Positions 33,851 through 42,744 are shown, counted from the stretch's first letter. The stretch: DNA of 64,000 nt from a methanogenic archaeon mixed culture ISO4-G1 (GCA_001563305.1 CP013703.1:1165773-1229772), one strand, 5' to 3'. The notes: generated by a model from the sequence alone, not told the origin. A program made the numbers and translations.

Positions 33851-34906
33851 ATGGATGAAATTATTATGATACTGTCAGCGATAGCCGTCCTGGTAGTCAT
33901 CGCGGTGATTGCCAGCGGTATAAAGATCGTCCAGCCGTACGAGCAGGCGATCTACATGAGGCTGGGAAAGTTCGTAAGGGTCCTGAACCAGGGACTCAAC
34001 GTGGTATGCCCCCTCATCAACACCGTAGTGAAGATGGACCTCCGTACCGAGGTCCTGGACGTACCCAAGCAGGAGGTCATCACCAAGGACAACTCCCCGG
34101 TGGACGTGGATGCGGTCATCTACATCAAGGTGACTGACCCCAAGAACGCATTCTTCGAGGTCACCAACTACAGGTTCGCAACGGTGAATCTGGCACAGAC
34201 CACCCTGAGGTCCATCATCGGAGACATGGAGCTCGATGAAATCCTGTCCTCGAGAGAGAAGATCAACGTGAGCCTGAGGGACATCCTGGACGAGAACACC
34301 GACAAGTGGGGTGTCAAGATCGAGGCCGTCGAGATCAGGGAAGTGAACCCTGCGAGGAAGGTCAAGGACTCCATGGAGGAACAGACCTCCGCGGAGAGGA
34401 AGAGACGTGCGGCGATCCTGGAAGCTGACGGTCAAAAGAGGGCCGCCATCCTGGAAGCCGAGGGAAAGAAGAGGTCCCGCATCCTCGAGGCGGAAGGACT
34501 CAGGCAGTCCATGATCCTGGAGGCCGAGGGAAAGAGGCTCGCCACCATCCTGGAGGGACAGGGAGAGGCCCAGAAGCTCAGGATCATGTCCGTCGGAGCG
34601 GCATCCATGGATTCCAAGGCGCTCTCCGTGCTTTCGATGCAGACCCTGCAGAAGGTGGGAGAGGGGGAGTCCTCCAAGATCTTCTTCCCCATGGAAGTCA
34701 CCAAGATGGTCGAGGGAGTCTCGGAGTACCTCAGTACCGCAAAGAATGTGCCGGACAGGGAAGTGGCCGACGTGGATTCCATCCGCAAGGCCGTAGGGGA
34801 CCCGGACGACATCCTCGGGCCGATCCCCACTCCGGAACAGATCTCCAAGGAGACCGAGGAGATTGAGAAGTCCGTCGACACTTCGGACGAGAATCTTGGC
34901 ATCTGA
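33851..34906 (+). CDS. SPFH/Band 7 (stomatin-like) membrane protein
   Basis: A 351-residue stomatin-like protein: N-terminal membrane helix (IIMILSAIAVLVVIAVIASG), the SPFH domain (about 25-180: GKFVRVLNQGLNVVCP, QEVITKDNSPVDVDAVIY, LRSIIGDMELDEILSSRE, KWGVKIEAVEIREV) and a coiled-coil region with an unusual series of five to six repeats of the form ILEA(D/E)GxxR (about 205-245). It likely oligomerises into membrane microdomain rings together with the upstream NfeD protein. The 26 upstream codons in frame are shadow sequence of nfeD. Confidence 0.92.
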   Translation: MDEIIMILSAIAVLVVIAVIASGIKIVQPYEQAIYMRLGKFVRVLNQGLNVVCPLINTVVKMDLRTEVLDVPKQEVITKDNSPVDVDAVIYIKVTDPKNAFFEVTNYRFATVNLAQTTLRSIIGDMELDEILSSREKINVSLRDILDENTDKWGVKIEAVEIREVNPARKVKDSMEEQTSAERKRRAAILEADGQKRAAILEAEGKKRSRILEAEGLRQSMILEAEGKRLATILEGQGEAQKLRIMSVGAASMDSKALSVLSMQTLQKVGEGESSKIFFPMEVTKMVEGVSEYLSTAKNVPDREVADVDSIRKAVGDPDDILGPIPTPEQISKETEEIEKSVDTSDENLGI

Positions 34907-34996
34907 AAACGAGGGGGAAACCCCTCTTTCAAAAACATCCAGTCGTCGCGTTCCGACGCGATGACCTTTTTATATCGTTCCATTAATGCAAGTCGC

Positions 34997-36241
34997 ATGA
35001 TTCAATGTCCGCGCGGTACCAGGGATTTCCTCCCTGACGAGATGGAGAAACGCAGGTTCTACGAGAACAGGCTCAGACATACCGCGCAGACCTTCGGTTT
35101 CAGGGAGATCGAGACCCCCATATTCGAGGATGCCGAACTGTTCATCCTCAGGTCCGGACCCAACGTCCTCAAGGAGCTCTACGCCTTCAAGGACAAGGGG
35201 GACAGGGAGATCGCGCTCCGCCCGGAGATGACCGCCCCCACCGTGAGGATGTTCGTCAACGGTATGAGCAACGATCCCAAACCGATCAAGATATTCTACT
35301 TCGGACAGTGCTTCAGATACGAGAGGCCCCAGAGCGGAAGGTACAGGGAGTTCTTCCAGTTCGGTGCGGAGCTCATCGGTTCCGCCACACCGGAGGCGGA
35401 CGCCGAGGTCATCTGCATGGCGGCGTCCATGATCAAGGAGCTCGGACTGAAGGACTACAAGATCCACATCGGCCACATCGGTGTCCTCAGACAGGCCATC
35501 GCCGACGCCGGTGTCCCCAAGGAGAGGACCGCGGAGGTCCTCCAGAAGCTCGACAAGAAGCTCTACGACGAGGCACGTCCCCTGCTCCAGGAGATGGGTG
35601 TTGACGAAGCGACGATTGACGAGATCTTCACACTGACCGAGACCGTCGGAGGCACGGAGGTCCTGGCAAAGGTCCCCGGAGACGCCGGCGACTACCTGAG
35701 GCAGGTCACCGCATACATGCATGCCATGGGCGTGGACAACTTCGATATCGACCTCGGAGTGGTCCGCGGCCTGGATTACTACACGGGAATGGTCTTCGAG
35801 GCAGAGGCTCCCGCCCTGGGTGCGGAGAAGCAGATCTGCGGAGGAGGCTCGTACACACTGTCGGAGCTCTTCGGAGGGGAGAAGGTGTTCTCCACCGGAT
35901 TCGCCATAGGATTCGATAGGATCCTCCTGGCTCTGGAGAAGGAAGGCCAGAATTACGAGCTCAGGAGCCTTGACGCCTATGTCGTACCCGTCTCGGACGA
36001 TGTCAGGCTCAAATCAGCGGAGATACTGGCACTGCTCCGTTCCAACGGGATCTCGTCCGACATGGACATCATGGGACGCAAGATGGCCAAGGCCATGAAG
36101 TACGCATCAACCATAAGGGCTAGATATGCTGTCATCGTCGGTGCCAAGGAACTCGAGGAAGAATCCATCACGCTCAGGGACATGACCACCGGCGAACAGC
36201 AGATGGTGAAAATAACGGAGCTCGTATCGAAGATACAGTGA
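34997..36241 (+). CDS. hisS: Histidyl-tRNA synthetase
   Basis: A 414-residue class II synthetase. Motif 1 region PRGTRDFLPDEM, motif 2 CFRYERPQSGRYREFFQFGAE, the histidine-specific VRGLDYYTGMVFE and motif 3 TGFAIGFDRILLALE are all present, then the anticodon-binding domain. The start at 34997 follows a TATA-like run (tttttatatcg) by about 25 nt; the upstream 12 codons of the open frame are rejected. The last 135 nt overlap the 3' end of the convergent rnhA frame. Confidence 0.96.
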   Translation: MIQCPRGTRDFLPDEMEKRRFYENRLRHTAQTFGFREIETPIFEDAELFILRSGPNVLKELYAFKDKGDREIALRPEMTAPTVRMFVNGMSNDPKPIKIFYFGQCFRYERPQSGRYREFFQFGAELIGSATPEADAEVICMAASMIKELGLKDYKIHIGHIGVLRQAIADAGVPKERTAEVLQKLDKKLYDEARPLLQEMGVDEATIDEIFTLTETVGGTEVLAKVPGDAGDYLRQVTAYMHAMGVDNFDIDLGVVRGLDYYTGMVFEAEAPALGAEKQICGGGSYTLSELFGGEKVFSTGFAIGFDRILLALEKEGQNYELRSLDAYVVPVSDDVRLKSAEILALLRSNGISSDMDIMGRKMAKAMKYASTIRARYAVIVGAKELEEESITLRDMTTGEQQMVKITELVSKIQ

Positions 36242-36640
36242 TCGGTGCCTGTCCATCTCCTCGTTAAGGAGGAAATCGGCACGGGGGATCAGTTCCTCCG
36301 ACCTGCGGACGTTACGGAACGATACCTTCGGGATCATGGAGCACAGGTTCTTCGCATCATCGTACAGGGCCTTCATGTCCGGGTTCTTGACCTTGTATTC
36401 CCCGTTCATCTGCCTTATGACCAGCTGCGAGTCCATGACGAACTCGGCCTCGGTGCCCTTGTAATCGAGCACCTTCGCGATGCCTGCAATGAGACCGCGG
36501 TATTCCGCATAATTGTTGGTGTGGATCCCGAGATACTCCGCATGCTCGTGGACGACCTCTCCGTCCTCCACCACGACGATCGCATAGGCGGACTTTCCGG
36601 GATTCCCTCTGGACCCTCCGTCCGAATAGACAGTGAACAT
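36107..36640 (-). CDS. rnhA: Ribonuclease HI with an antisense-encoded C-terminal tail
   Basis: A 177-codon frame. Residues 1-133 form a compact RNase HI: the catalytic residues are SDGGSRGNPG (Asp7), NNYAEYRGL (Glu46), VMDSQLV (Asp70) and the RADFLLNEE end motif (Asp122). It degrades the RNA of RNA-DNA hybrids. Residue 133 coincides with the end of hisS on the other strand, and the remaining 44 residues are encoded wholly opposite the hisS coding sequence and look unrelated to the family. Either the original stop was lost or the tail is new. Start overlaps the panD stop (TGATG). Confidence 0.85.
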   Translation of the reverse strand: MFTVYSDGGSRGNPGKSAYAIVVVEDGEVVHEHAEYLGIHTNNYAEYRGLIAGIAKVLDYKGTEAEFVMDSQLVIRQMNGEYKVKNPDMKALYDDAKNLCSMIPKVSFRNVRRSEELIPRADFLLNEEMDRHRSLYLRYELRYFHHLLFAGGHVPERDGFFLEFLGTDDDSISSPYG

Positions 36641-36987
36641 CAGTACACCAGTTCCCTGACTACCTTGTTGTCGGAGTCCACGAGGAGAACCTTGGCCTTG
36701 ATGGGTTCGCTCACAAGCTCGAAACCCATGATGATGACCTTGTCCCCCTCCTTACAAAGATGGGCGGCAGCTCCGTTGATCGCGATGATCCCCGAATCCC
36801 TCTTGCCCGGAAGGACGTACGTCTCGAAGCGCGACCCGTTGTTGACATCGGCGATGAGGACCTTCTCTCCCGGACAGATGTCGCATCTCTCGAGGAGACC
36901 CTCGTCGATGGTGATGCTGCCCTCGTAATCGAGACGGGTCTCGGTGACCGTCGCCCTGTGGATCTTGCTGCGTAACATCCAACGCAT
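36640..36987 (-). CDS. panD: Aspartate 1-decarboxylase, pyruvoyl type
   Basis: A 115-residue protein of the bacterial PanD family, making beta-alanine for pantothenate and CoA. The self-cleavage site is visible as DYEGSITID: cleavage before Ser24 forms the pyruvoyl group. Other conserved parts are MLRSKIHRATVT, NGSRFETYVL and RDSGIIAINGAAAHL. Archaea usually use a PLP-dependent decarboxylase for this step, so this is probably a bacterial acquisition. The ATG at 36985-36987 is about 25 nt after a TATA-like element (caatatagataaac on the minus strand), and the short MRWML start matches bacterial PanD. Confidence 0.93.
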   Translation of the reverse strand: MRWMLRSKIHRATVTETRLDYEGSITIDEGLLERCDICPGEKVLIADVNNGSRFETYVLPGKRDSGIIAINGAAAHLCKEGDKVIIMGFELVSEPIKAKVLLVDSDNKVVRELVY

Positions 36988-37093
36988 GAACCCTCGATAC
37001 TCGGGGGTTGTTTATCTATATTGCCCTGCCAAATCCCGCAATCCGCACGACATCATTAATAGTAGTATTGTTTTTTGGTCAATTAGTAATACT

Positions 37094-38194
37094 ATGAAAT
37101 CCAAGACAATCGCATTGACCATGACGGCCCTGATGGTGCTCGCATCGTTCGCTGTCATATCATTCCAGGACGAATCTGATGCCGCCATAACCGTCCAGGA
37201 CGGGGAGGGAACATCGTTCACCTTCGACGGACCCGTGAACAAGATCATAACCATCGGTGCAGGTGCCACGGCCACGGCTGCCGGCGTCGGGGCATTGGAC
37301 AAGATCGTCGTCTGCGACTCCTATTCGAAGAGCTACGACAACCCTGTCCTCAAGGATGTGAAGAGGTACATCGAAGAGGGGAAGATAGCCGCTAACGGAA
37401 ACATCTACAGCAGCGGAAAGGCACAGCTCGAGACGGACATAGTCTACGCCTCCAATCCCGATACCGGATCCTTCGACAGGGAGAAGGACGTCGTCATCGT
37501 GATCGTATCGCCTTCGTACAAGGCGAACGTGGCGTTCCTCGAGGAATACGGATTCAAGAACGTGATGTTCTGGGACAGCAGCTCGAAGACATACGGTGAC
37601 ATCGTGAAGTTCGTGGAGACGGTCTCTCTGGTATGCAACGGAGGAGTCGACGGCAGTGCGAAGAAGATGCAGGCGGTGGTCGATACGATCAGCGATACGC
37701 TGGACAGGACCAAGACCCCCTCCAAGGATGCATTCTACATCACATACTCCGGAGGCAACTATGTCGTCGGGAACACGAAGTCCATCACCACGGTCATGAT
37801 AGAGGCCGCAGGCGGTACCGTCGTCACAAAGGACGACACCAAGAGCCAGACGACCATTCAGGTGAACCTTGCGATGCTCAAGCAGGACCATCCCGATGCG
37901 ATCATCTTCGCGGATAACACGATAGCGAAGAGCCAGGAACACATGAACTACATCAGGAGCATCTTCGGCGAGGAACAGAAGATCGTACCCCTCGACCCAC
38001 TTTGGAACAACTTCTCTATCGAGAGCTCTACCGGTGTCTGGACCATGGCATGCGCCATGTATCCCGACCTGTTCAGCGGGGACGTCCCCGATGCCGGGGG
38101 CTCCTCGGACGACATGATGATCTATGTCGCGGGCGGTGCGGTGGCGGTGATCGCCATCCTCGCTTTGGCATACTTCTTTATGAGGTCGAAGTGA
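37094..38194 (+). CDS. FepB/BtuF-type substrate-binding protein, C-terminally anchored (importer 1)
   Basis: A 366-residue class III periplasmic-type binding protein for an iron-siderophore, heme or corrinoid ABC importer. It has an N-terminal signal (TIALTMTALMVLASFAVIS), then the bilobal fold with the opening strand FTFDGPVNKIITIGAGATATAAGVGALDKIVV typical of the family (shown as pattern around residues 45-75), and ends in a C-terminal membrane helix (YVAGGAVAVIAILALAYFF) plus RSK, so it is anchored at both phases of maturation to the outside of the cell. First gene of importer operon 1, with a TATA-like region about 40 nt upstream. Confidence 0.82.
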   Translation: MKSKTIALTMTALMVLASFAVISFQDESDAAITVQDGEGTSFTFDGPVNKIITIGAGATATAAGVGALDKIVVCDSYSKSYDNPVLKDVKRYIEEGKIAANGNIYSSGKAQLETDIVYASNPDTGSFDREKDVVIVIVSPSYKANVAFLEEYGFKNVMFWDSSSKTYGDIVKFVETVSLVCNGGVDGSAKKMQAVVDTISDTLDRTKTPSKDAFYITYSGGNYVVGNTKSITTVMIEAAGGTVVTKDDTKSQTTIQVNLAMLKQDHPDAIIFADNTIAKSQEHMNYIRSIFGEEQKIVPLDPLWNNFSIESSTGVWTMACAMYPDLFSGDVPDAGGSSDDMMIYVAGGAVAVIAILALAYFFMRSK

Positions 38195-38214
38195 ATCGCC
38201 CCTGAGGAATACGG

Positions 38215-39246
38215 ATGAGTCTGTTCAAGACACGCAGGACGGGGATTGCCCTTACACTGGTCATAGTCCTTGCCCTGACGGTCTACTGTGTCCTCCTGGA
38301 CCTCTCATGGGTCTCGGAGGGCAGGTCGTACACCATCGCCGAGGTCATTAACGCGCTGATGGGCAACGGCGACTGGGCAGCGGACATCATCATCAAGAAT
38401 CTGAATGCCAGGAGGGTCGCCATAGGTATCTTCGTTGGTGCCGGGCTGGCCGTGACCGGAACCGCCATGCAGGCGGTCTTCAAGAACCCCCTGGCATCGC
38501 CTTACATCCTCGGACTGTCGTCTGGAGCGTCCCTCGGTGCTGCCGTGAGCATGCTCTTCGCGATACCGTTCATCCCCGCGGCCATAACCACGCCGCTGCT
38601 GGCATTCGTGACCTGTTTCCTGACCATGATCCTCGTCTATACGATGGCACGTACAGGGAACATCGTCAGGACCGAGACGCTGATCCTTTCGGGAGTCGCC
38701 GTCTCAGCATTGCTGTCCGCACTGGTATCCTTCCTCACGTTCATCTCCGGTGACAAACTGGAGGGTATCGTGTTCTGGTCCATGGGTAACCTCAGCAATG
38801 CCGACTGGGGGGAGATCGCGTTCGCGGCACCGATCATCCTCGTCGCATCCATTCTCCTGATAACACAGGCGAAGAACCTGAACGTGCTCATGCTCGGTGA
38901 TGCCCATGCCATGGACCTGGGGGTTGACGTCAAAAGAGCCAGACTGTTCATTCTGATACTCTCGACCGTTGTCGTCGCGGCATCGGTCGCCTTCGTCGGA
39001 GTCATCGGATTCATAGGTCTTGTGATCCCCCATATCCTGAGGATCCTCCTGGGTCCCGACAACAGGGTGATCATGCCCCTGGCGATGATCACCGGTTCCT
39101 GTTTCATCCTGATATGCGACTATCTGACGCATGTGATCGCACCCTACTACGGGGTGCTCCCGATAGGTGTCGTCACCGCGATGGTCGGTGCGCCCATCTT
39201 CATATACCTGCTTGTCCGCAGGAAGAAGGAGGTGGGCTGGAATTGA
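38215..39246 (+). CDS. FecCD-family permease (importer 1)
   Basis: A 343-residue permease with about 10 helices. Family marks: LNARRVAIGIFVGAGLAVTGTAMQAVFKNPLASPYILGLSSGASLGA (given as pattern, about 60-105), GDKLEGIVFWSMGNL and GVIGFIGLVIPHILR. It would form a homodimer and import the ligand delivered by the binding protein 20 nt upstream. Its stop overlaps the TTG start of the ATPase gene. Confidence 0.93.
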   Translation: MSLFKTRRTGIALTLVIVLALTVYCVLLDLSWVSEGRSYTIAEVINALMGNGDWAADIIIKNLNARRVAIGIFVGAGLAVTGTAMQAVFKNPLASPYILGLSSGASLGAAVSMLFAIPFIPAAITTPLLAFVTCFLTMILVYTMARTGNIVRTETLILSGVAVSALLSALVSFLTFISGDKLEGIVFWSMGNLSNADWGEIAFAAPIILVASILLITQAKNLNVLMLGDAHAMDLGVDVKRARLFILILSTVVVAASVAFVGVIGFIGLVIPHILRILLGPDNRVIMPLAMITGSCFILICDYLTHVIAPYYGVLPIGVVTAMVGAPIFIYLLVRRKKEVGWN

Positions 39247-40040
39247 CGCTTGAGACCAGGAACCTGTCTTACACATACTCCAAATGGCCTGTCCTCAAGG
39301 ACATCAACCTCGAGGTGAGGAAAGGGGAGATACTGGGCATCCTGGGGCCCAACGGCTGCGGGAAAACCACCCTCCTGAAGAACCTGAACAAGAACCTGTC
39401 TCCGCAGAGAGGATGCATCATGCTGGAAGGAGAGGACCTCGAGGACATCTCGAAGAAGGAGATCGCCCGCAGCATAGCCGTGGTCCCACAGACCAACGAG
39501 GTCAGGTTCTCATTCACCGTGAGGGACATCGTCTCCATGGGGAGGATGCCGTTCCAGGGCTTGATGGACGGCATGTCCTCCGATGACGAGAGGATAGTCG
39601 ACGATGCGCTGGAACGCGTCGGACTGAAGGATTTCGCGGACCGTCACATAAACGTCATGAGCGGAGGAGAGAGGCAGAGGGTGATCATCGCACGTGCGCT
39701 CGCCCAGACCCCTGAGATACTCCTGATGGACGAACCCACGCTCCATCTCGACATCAACACCCAGTTCGATGTCCTGGATCTCGTGAGCGACCTTTCCAAG
39801 AAGGACGGTCTCACCGTGGTCATCGTCTCCCATGACCTGGGCATGGTCGCGAGATACTGCGACCGCGTGCTCCTGATCAAGGACCATTCTATCCTGGCCA
39901 TCGGGACCCCGGAAGAGGCCCTGACACCGCAGAACATGGCAGAGGTCTTCGGTGTCGATGCGGAGCTAATTTTTGATGAGAAGACCGGGAAGAACACGGT
40001 CTTCCTCCACGGCTCCACGAGATCGATGAAGAATCGATGA
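39243..40040 (+). CDS. BtuD/FecE-type ABC ATPase (importer 1)
   Basis: A 265-residue importer ATPase: Walker A GPNGCGKTT, Q-loop VPQTNE, signature MSGGERQR, Walker B ILLMDEPTLHLD, switch VSHDL. The start is a TTG at 39243-39245 overlapping the permease stop (TTGA); no ATG or GTG exists in this frame near the family N terminus (LETRNLSYTYSKWPVL). It powers importer 1. The D-loop LHLDIN is as in cobalamin/siderophore ATPases. Confidence 0.92.
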   Translation: MTLETRNLSYTYSKWPVLKDINLEVRKGEILGILGPNGCGKTTLLKNLNKNLSPQRGCIMLEGEDLEDISKKEIARSIAVVPQTNEVRFSFTVRDIVSMGRMPFQGLMDGMSSDDERIVDDALERVGLKDFADRHINVMSGGERQRVIIARALAQTPEILLMDEPTLHLDINTQFDVLDLVSDLSKKDGLTVVIVSHDLGMVARYCDRVLLIKDHSILAIGTPEEALTPQNMAEVFGVDAELIFDEKTGKNTVFLHGSTRSMKNR

Positions 40041-40077
40041 CAGAGTCCGCTTCTGAATTGAACGAAGAAAAGATGAG

Positions 40078-40150
40078 CGCCCTGGACGGAATTTGAATCC
40101 GTGTCGAAGCCTCGACAGGGCTTCATGATAGGCCGCTACACTACCAGGGC
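40078..40150 (-). tRNA. tRNA-Asp (GTC)
   Basis: A 73-nt cloverleaf on the minus strand. Acceptor arms GCCCTGG and CCAGGGC pair over 7 bp with discriminator G; the anticodon stem-loop is AAGCC-CTGTCGA-GGCTT with anticodon GTC; the T-arm is ACGGA-TTCAAAT-TCCGT. CCA is not encoded. An AT-rich promoter element (ttaaatac, minus strand, about 40171-40178) lies about 25 nt upstream. Confidence 0.95.
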
Positions 40151-40261
40151 AACATTCCAGAGTATAATGGGGATGTATTTAACACTTGGGGAAGTCGGCC
40201 AGAACAGGGCCAGTATCGCCCCCGACCATAGTTTATAACGGTGGTTTTTGATTGCGTATCC

Positions 40262-40663
40262 ATGCCATTGGGTGACCCGCACGGAGCCAATTTCGAGTAC
40301 ACGGTGGAAGGACTGCCGACATCAGTACACGTATGCACCATACCCGTCAGCGACATCGCTAAAGCGCTCCCCTTCTACAGGGACATCCTCTGCATGGAGG
40401 TCCTCTCCACGGATGACTCGACCGCCTATCTCATCAGGGAGAACTGCAGACTGATCCTCAGGAAGAGCGATGTGCCAGGCATAGATACCGGACTGTATCT
40501 CGGAGTGGATTCGCCTTACAACACGAGACGCCGCCTCATTGACGAGGGCGTAAAATTTGCCCAGGAACCGAGACACGGACCGTTCGGGACGTTCTGCTCG
40601 ATACTGGATTATGACGGGAACGTCATCCATCTGATAGAGACGGAGGCCGGATTCAGGATCTGA
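40262..40663 (+). CDS. VOC (glyoxalase/dioxygenase) superfamily protein
   Basis: A 133-residue single-domain or paired betaalphabetabetabeta protein: VHVCTIPVSDIAKALPFYRDILC near the N terminus and GTFCSILDYDGNVIHLIE at the C terminus match the VOC superfamily; the final H and E could serve as metal ligands. The substrate is unknown. The ATG at 40262 is about 25 nt after a TATA-like element (gtttataac, 40230). Monocistronic, convergent with sufB 1 nt away. Confidence 0.82.
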   Translation: MPLGDPHGANFEYTVEGLPTSVHVCTIPVSDIAKALPFYRDILCMEVLSTDDSTAYLIRENCRLILRKSDVPGIDTGLYLGVDSPYNTRRRLIDEGVKFAQEPRHGPFGTFCSILDYDGNVIHLIETEAGFRI

Positions 40664-40664
40664 A

Positions 40665-41870
40665 TCAGTCACCGAGGTTCGCCTTGGCGATGGCCTCGTC
40701 CAGTTCCTTCTGGAGCGCCGGCGGGAGACCGTTGATGCTTCCGCTGGACAGGAATCCCTTGACGATCATGCTGACCGCCTGGTCCTCGGTGAGTCCTCTG
40801 GACATGAGATACTCGATCTGATCCCTGGCCACCTTACCTACGGCAGCCTCGTGGGTCATCTCGACATCCGCTATGTGGGCCTCGAGCTCCGGGATCGCGA
40901 GCGTGGTACCGCCGTCCTTGAGGATGATGGACCTGCATTCCAAGTGGCCCTTCGCTCCGGGAGCGTTACCGACCATCCTTCCGCGGGCGCACATCTTTCC
41001 GCCCATGGAGATGGACCTGCTCATGATCTCCGCCCTCGATCCGACTCCGTTGAGATTGACCATACCGCCCGTGTCGATGTCCGAGTTCTCGTGCGCTATG
41101 CACATGGTGTTGTACGTCGCCGAGGAGTTGTCCCCGAGGGTGGCAACCGGGAAGCTCTGGAGGGTCCCGACCGGATTCAGGATGACGTAGTTGTTGGTGT
41201 AGTGGGAGTTCTTCCCGATCAACGCGTTCGTCCTGGGGCGAACTCCCGTGGACTTGCCCCAGCTGTGGATCATGCTGAATGTGAGGCTGGCGTTGTCACC
41301 GACGTAGATCTCCGACACCCCGACGTGCAGTGCATCGTTGGCGTGATGGGCGGTGGAACAGCCTGTGATCATCTCGAGGGATGCGTTGTCCTCGACGATG
41401 ATGATGTTGTGGAGTTTCTGTATGGACTTGTCCTTGTTCAGCAGCATGCAGGTCTGCAGGGGCTGGCTGATGTGGTATCCGGATTTGACCCTGACGAAGT
41501 ATCCGTCCCCGTCCTCGAGGAAGGTCGTTGCGGTGTACTTGTCCTTGGTGGGGTCCATGGCCTTCCAGAAGTAGTCCTTGAGACCGTCGTACTTCTTGAC
41601 GGCCTCCTTGGTGCTCATGAGCTCCACTCCTTCCTGGATCTTCGTGGAGCAGTGGCTGGGGTTGTTGTCGATGAACATCAGCGTTCCCGAGCGCTCCATC
41701 TCATCGGCCACGATCCCGACGTTCTCCATGTAGCTCTTGTAATCGGATTTCTGGAGATCGTCCACGATGATCTGCTCGCTGGCATCCTCGTCGTAGTGCT
41801 CGAGGTCGACGTCCTTGCCGTACGCACCCTTCTTCTTCAAGGCTTCCCTGACTGTCTGACTCTCCGGCAT
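40665..41870 (-). CDS. sufB: Fe-S cluster scaffold protein SufB
   Basis: A 401-residue SufB/SufD-family protein with the right-handed beta-helix core (HNIIIVEDNASLEMITGCST, VGDNASLTFSMIH, GDNSSATYNT and LNGVGSRAEIMSRSI) and the C-terminal helical block (ECRSIILKDGGTT, ADVEMTHEAAVGKVARDQIEYLMSRGL). The C-terminal R-G-L-T-E-D-Q-A and EMTHEAAVG residues (Glu, His) are those thought to bind nascent clusters. It makes the minimal SufBC machinery typical of methanogens; no sufD or sufE is present here. Confidence 0.94.
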   Translation of the reverse strand: MPESQTVREALKKKGAYGKDVDLEHYDEDASEQIIVDDLQKSDYKSYMENVGIVADEMERSGTLMFIDNNPSHCSTKIQEGVELMSTKEAVKKYDGLKDYFWKAMDPTKDKYTATTFLEDGDGYFVRVKSGYHISQPLQTCMLLNKDKSIQKLHNIIIVEDNASLEMITGCSTAHHANDALHVGVSEIYVGDNASLTFSMIHSWGKSTGVRPRTNALIGKNSHYTNNYVILNPVGTLQSFPVATLGDNSSATYNTMCIAHENSDIDTGGMVNLNGVGSRAEIMSRSISMGGKMCARGRMVGNAPGAKGHLECRSIILKDGGTTLAIPELEAHIADVEMTHEAAVGKVARDQIEYLMSRGLTEDQAVSMIVKGFLSSGSINGLPPALQKELDEAIAKANLGD

Positions 41871-41874
41871 GTTC

Positions 41875-42588
41875 TCACTCCCCGTCCCCGTAACCGTTCT
41901 GCCTGATGTCCTTCAGGAGCTCCATGGGGTTTCCCTCGCGTTCGATGACACCTGCCCTCATGACGTATCCACGGTCGGCACCGATGTAGTCCATAATCTG
42001 ACCGGTGTGCGTGATGACAAGGGACGATGCCTTCTTCCTGTTCTCGTCGAACAGGAGATCGTGGACCTTCCTTCCGATGAGGTCTATGTTCTCCAGGTCG
42101 ACTCCCGATTCGGGCTCGTCGAGGAGGATGAGGTCCGGTTTCTGTGCGGTCAGCTGGAGCAGTTCAGACCTCTTGATCTCCCCTCCGGAGAAACCTACGT
42201 TGATCTCCCTGTCCAGGAACCTCTCCATCTTGAAATTGTCCGCCTCGGCAAGGATCTCCTCCGCGTTGGAAGATGATGCCCTGATGAGGTCCCCGAGTTT
42301 CACCCCGTAGATGTTCGGAGGCCTCTGCATCATCATACCGATGCCCAGTTTGGCGCGCTCATCCACCGGGAACTCGGTGACGTCCTTGCCCTTGAACATA
42401 ATGCTTCCCTGTGTGACCTCGATCGTGCTGTAACCCATGATACTGGCCAGAAGCGTTGACTTTCCACTTCCGTTGGGTCCGAAGAGGACGCTTGTCTCCC
42501 CTTCCCTCACGGTCAGGTTTACTCCTTTCAGAATCTCCCTTCCACCGGCTTCTACGTGGAGGTCGACGATCTTCAGCAGGTCTGCCAT
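41875..42588 (-). CDS. sufC: Fe-S cluster assembly ATPase SufC
   Basis: A 237-residue ABC ATPase of the Suf system: Walker A GPNGSGKST, Q-loop MQRPPNIYGV, signature FSGGEIKR, Walker B ILLDEPESGVDLEN, switch THTGQI. It drives conformational change of SufB during cluster assembly. It starts the sufCB operon; sufB begins 4 nt after its stop. A TATA-like element (aatatatacatcc, minus strand, about 42618-42632) sits about 30 nt upstream. Confidence 0.95.
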   Translation of the reverse strand: MADLLKIVDLHVEAGGREILKGVNLTVREGETSVLFGPNGSGKSTLLASIMGYSTIEVTQGSIMFKGKDVTEFPVDERAKLGIGMMMQRPPNIYGVKLGDLIRASSSNAEEILAEADNFKMERFLDREINVGFSGGEIKRSELLQLTAQKPDLILLDEPESGVDLENIDLIGRKVHDLLFDENRKKASSLVITHTGQIMDYIGADRGYVMRAGVIEREGNPMELLKDIRQNGYGDGE

Positions 42589-42634
42589 TTGTTCACCTTA
42601 ATGCACACGCGATTGATTGGATGTATATATTTGA

Positions 42635-42722
42635 GACCGTTCGGTCGCGCTTAGTTAAGCCTAGTTAACGCTGTTATTTATTGATGTGGGATGCCGTTTC
42701 GCCATCAGCGAAAGGTTAACTA
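42635..42722. promoter_or_regulatory. Repeat-rich divergent promoter region between sufCB and the flavoprotein gene
   Basis: The 156-nt gap between divergent genes holds a 12-bp palindrome (GACCG-tt-CGGTC, 42635-42646) and three copies of a 7-mer: TAGTTAA at 42652-42658 and at 42662-42668 (10-bp period) and the inverted form TTAACTA at 42716-42722. Three copies within 71 bp of a divergent promoter suggest binding sites; no regulator gene is nearby. Confidence 0.4.
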
Positions 42723-42744
42723 TTGGGTATCCGATGGAAGGGGC

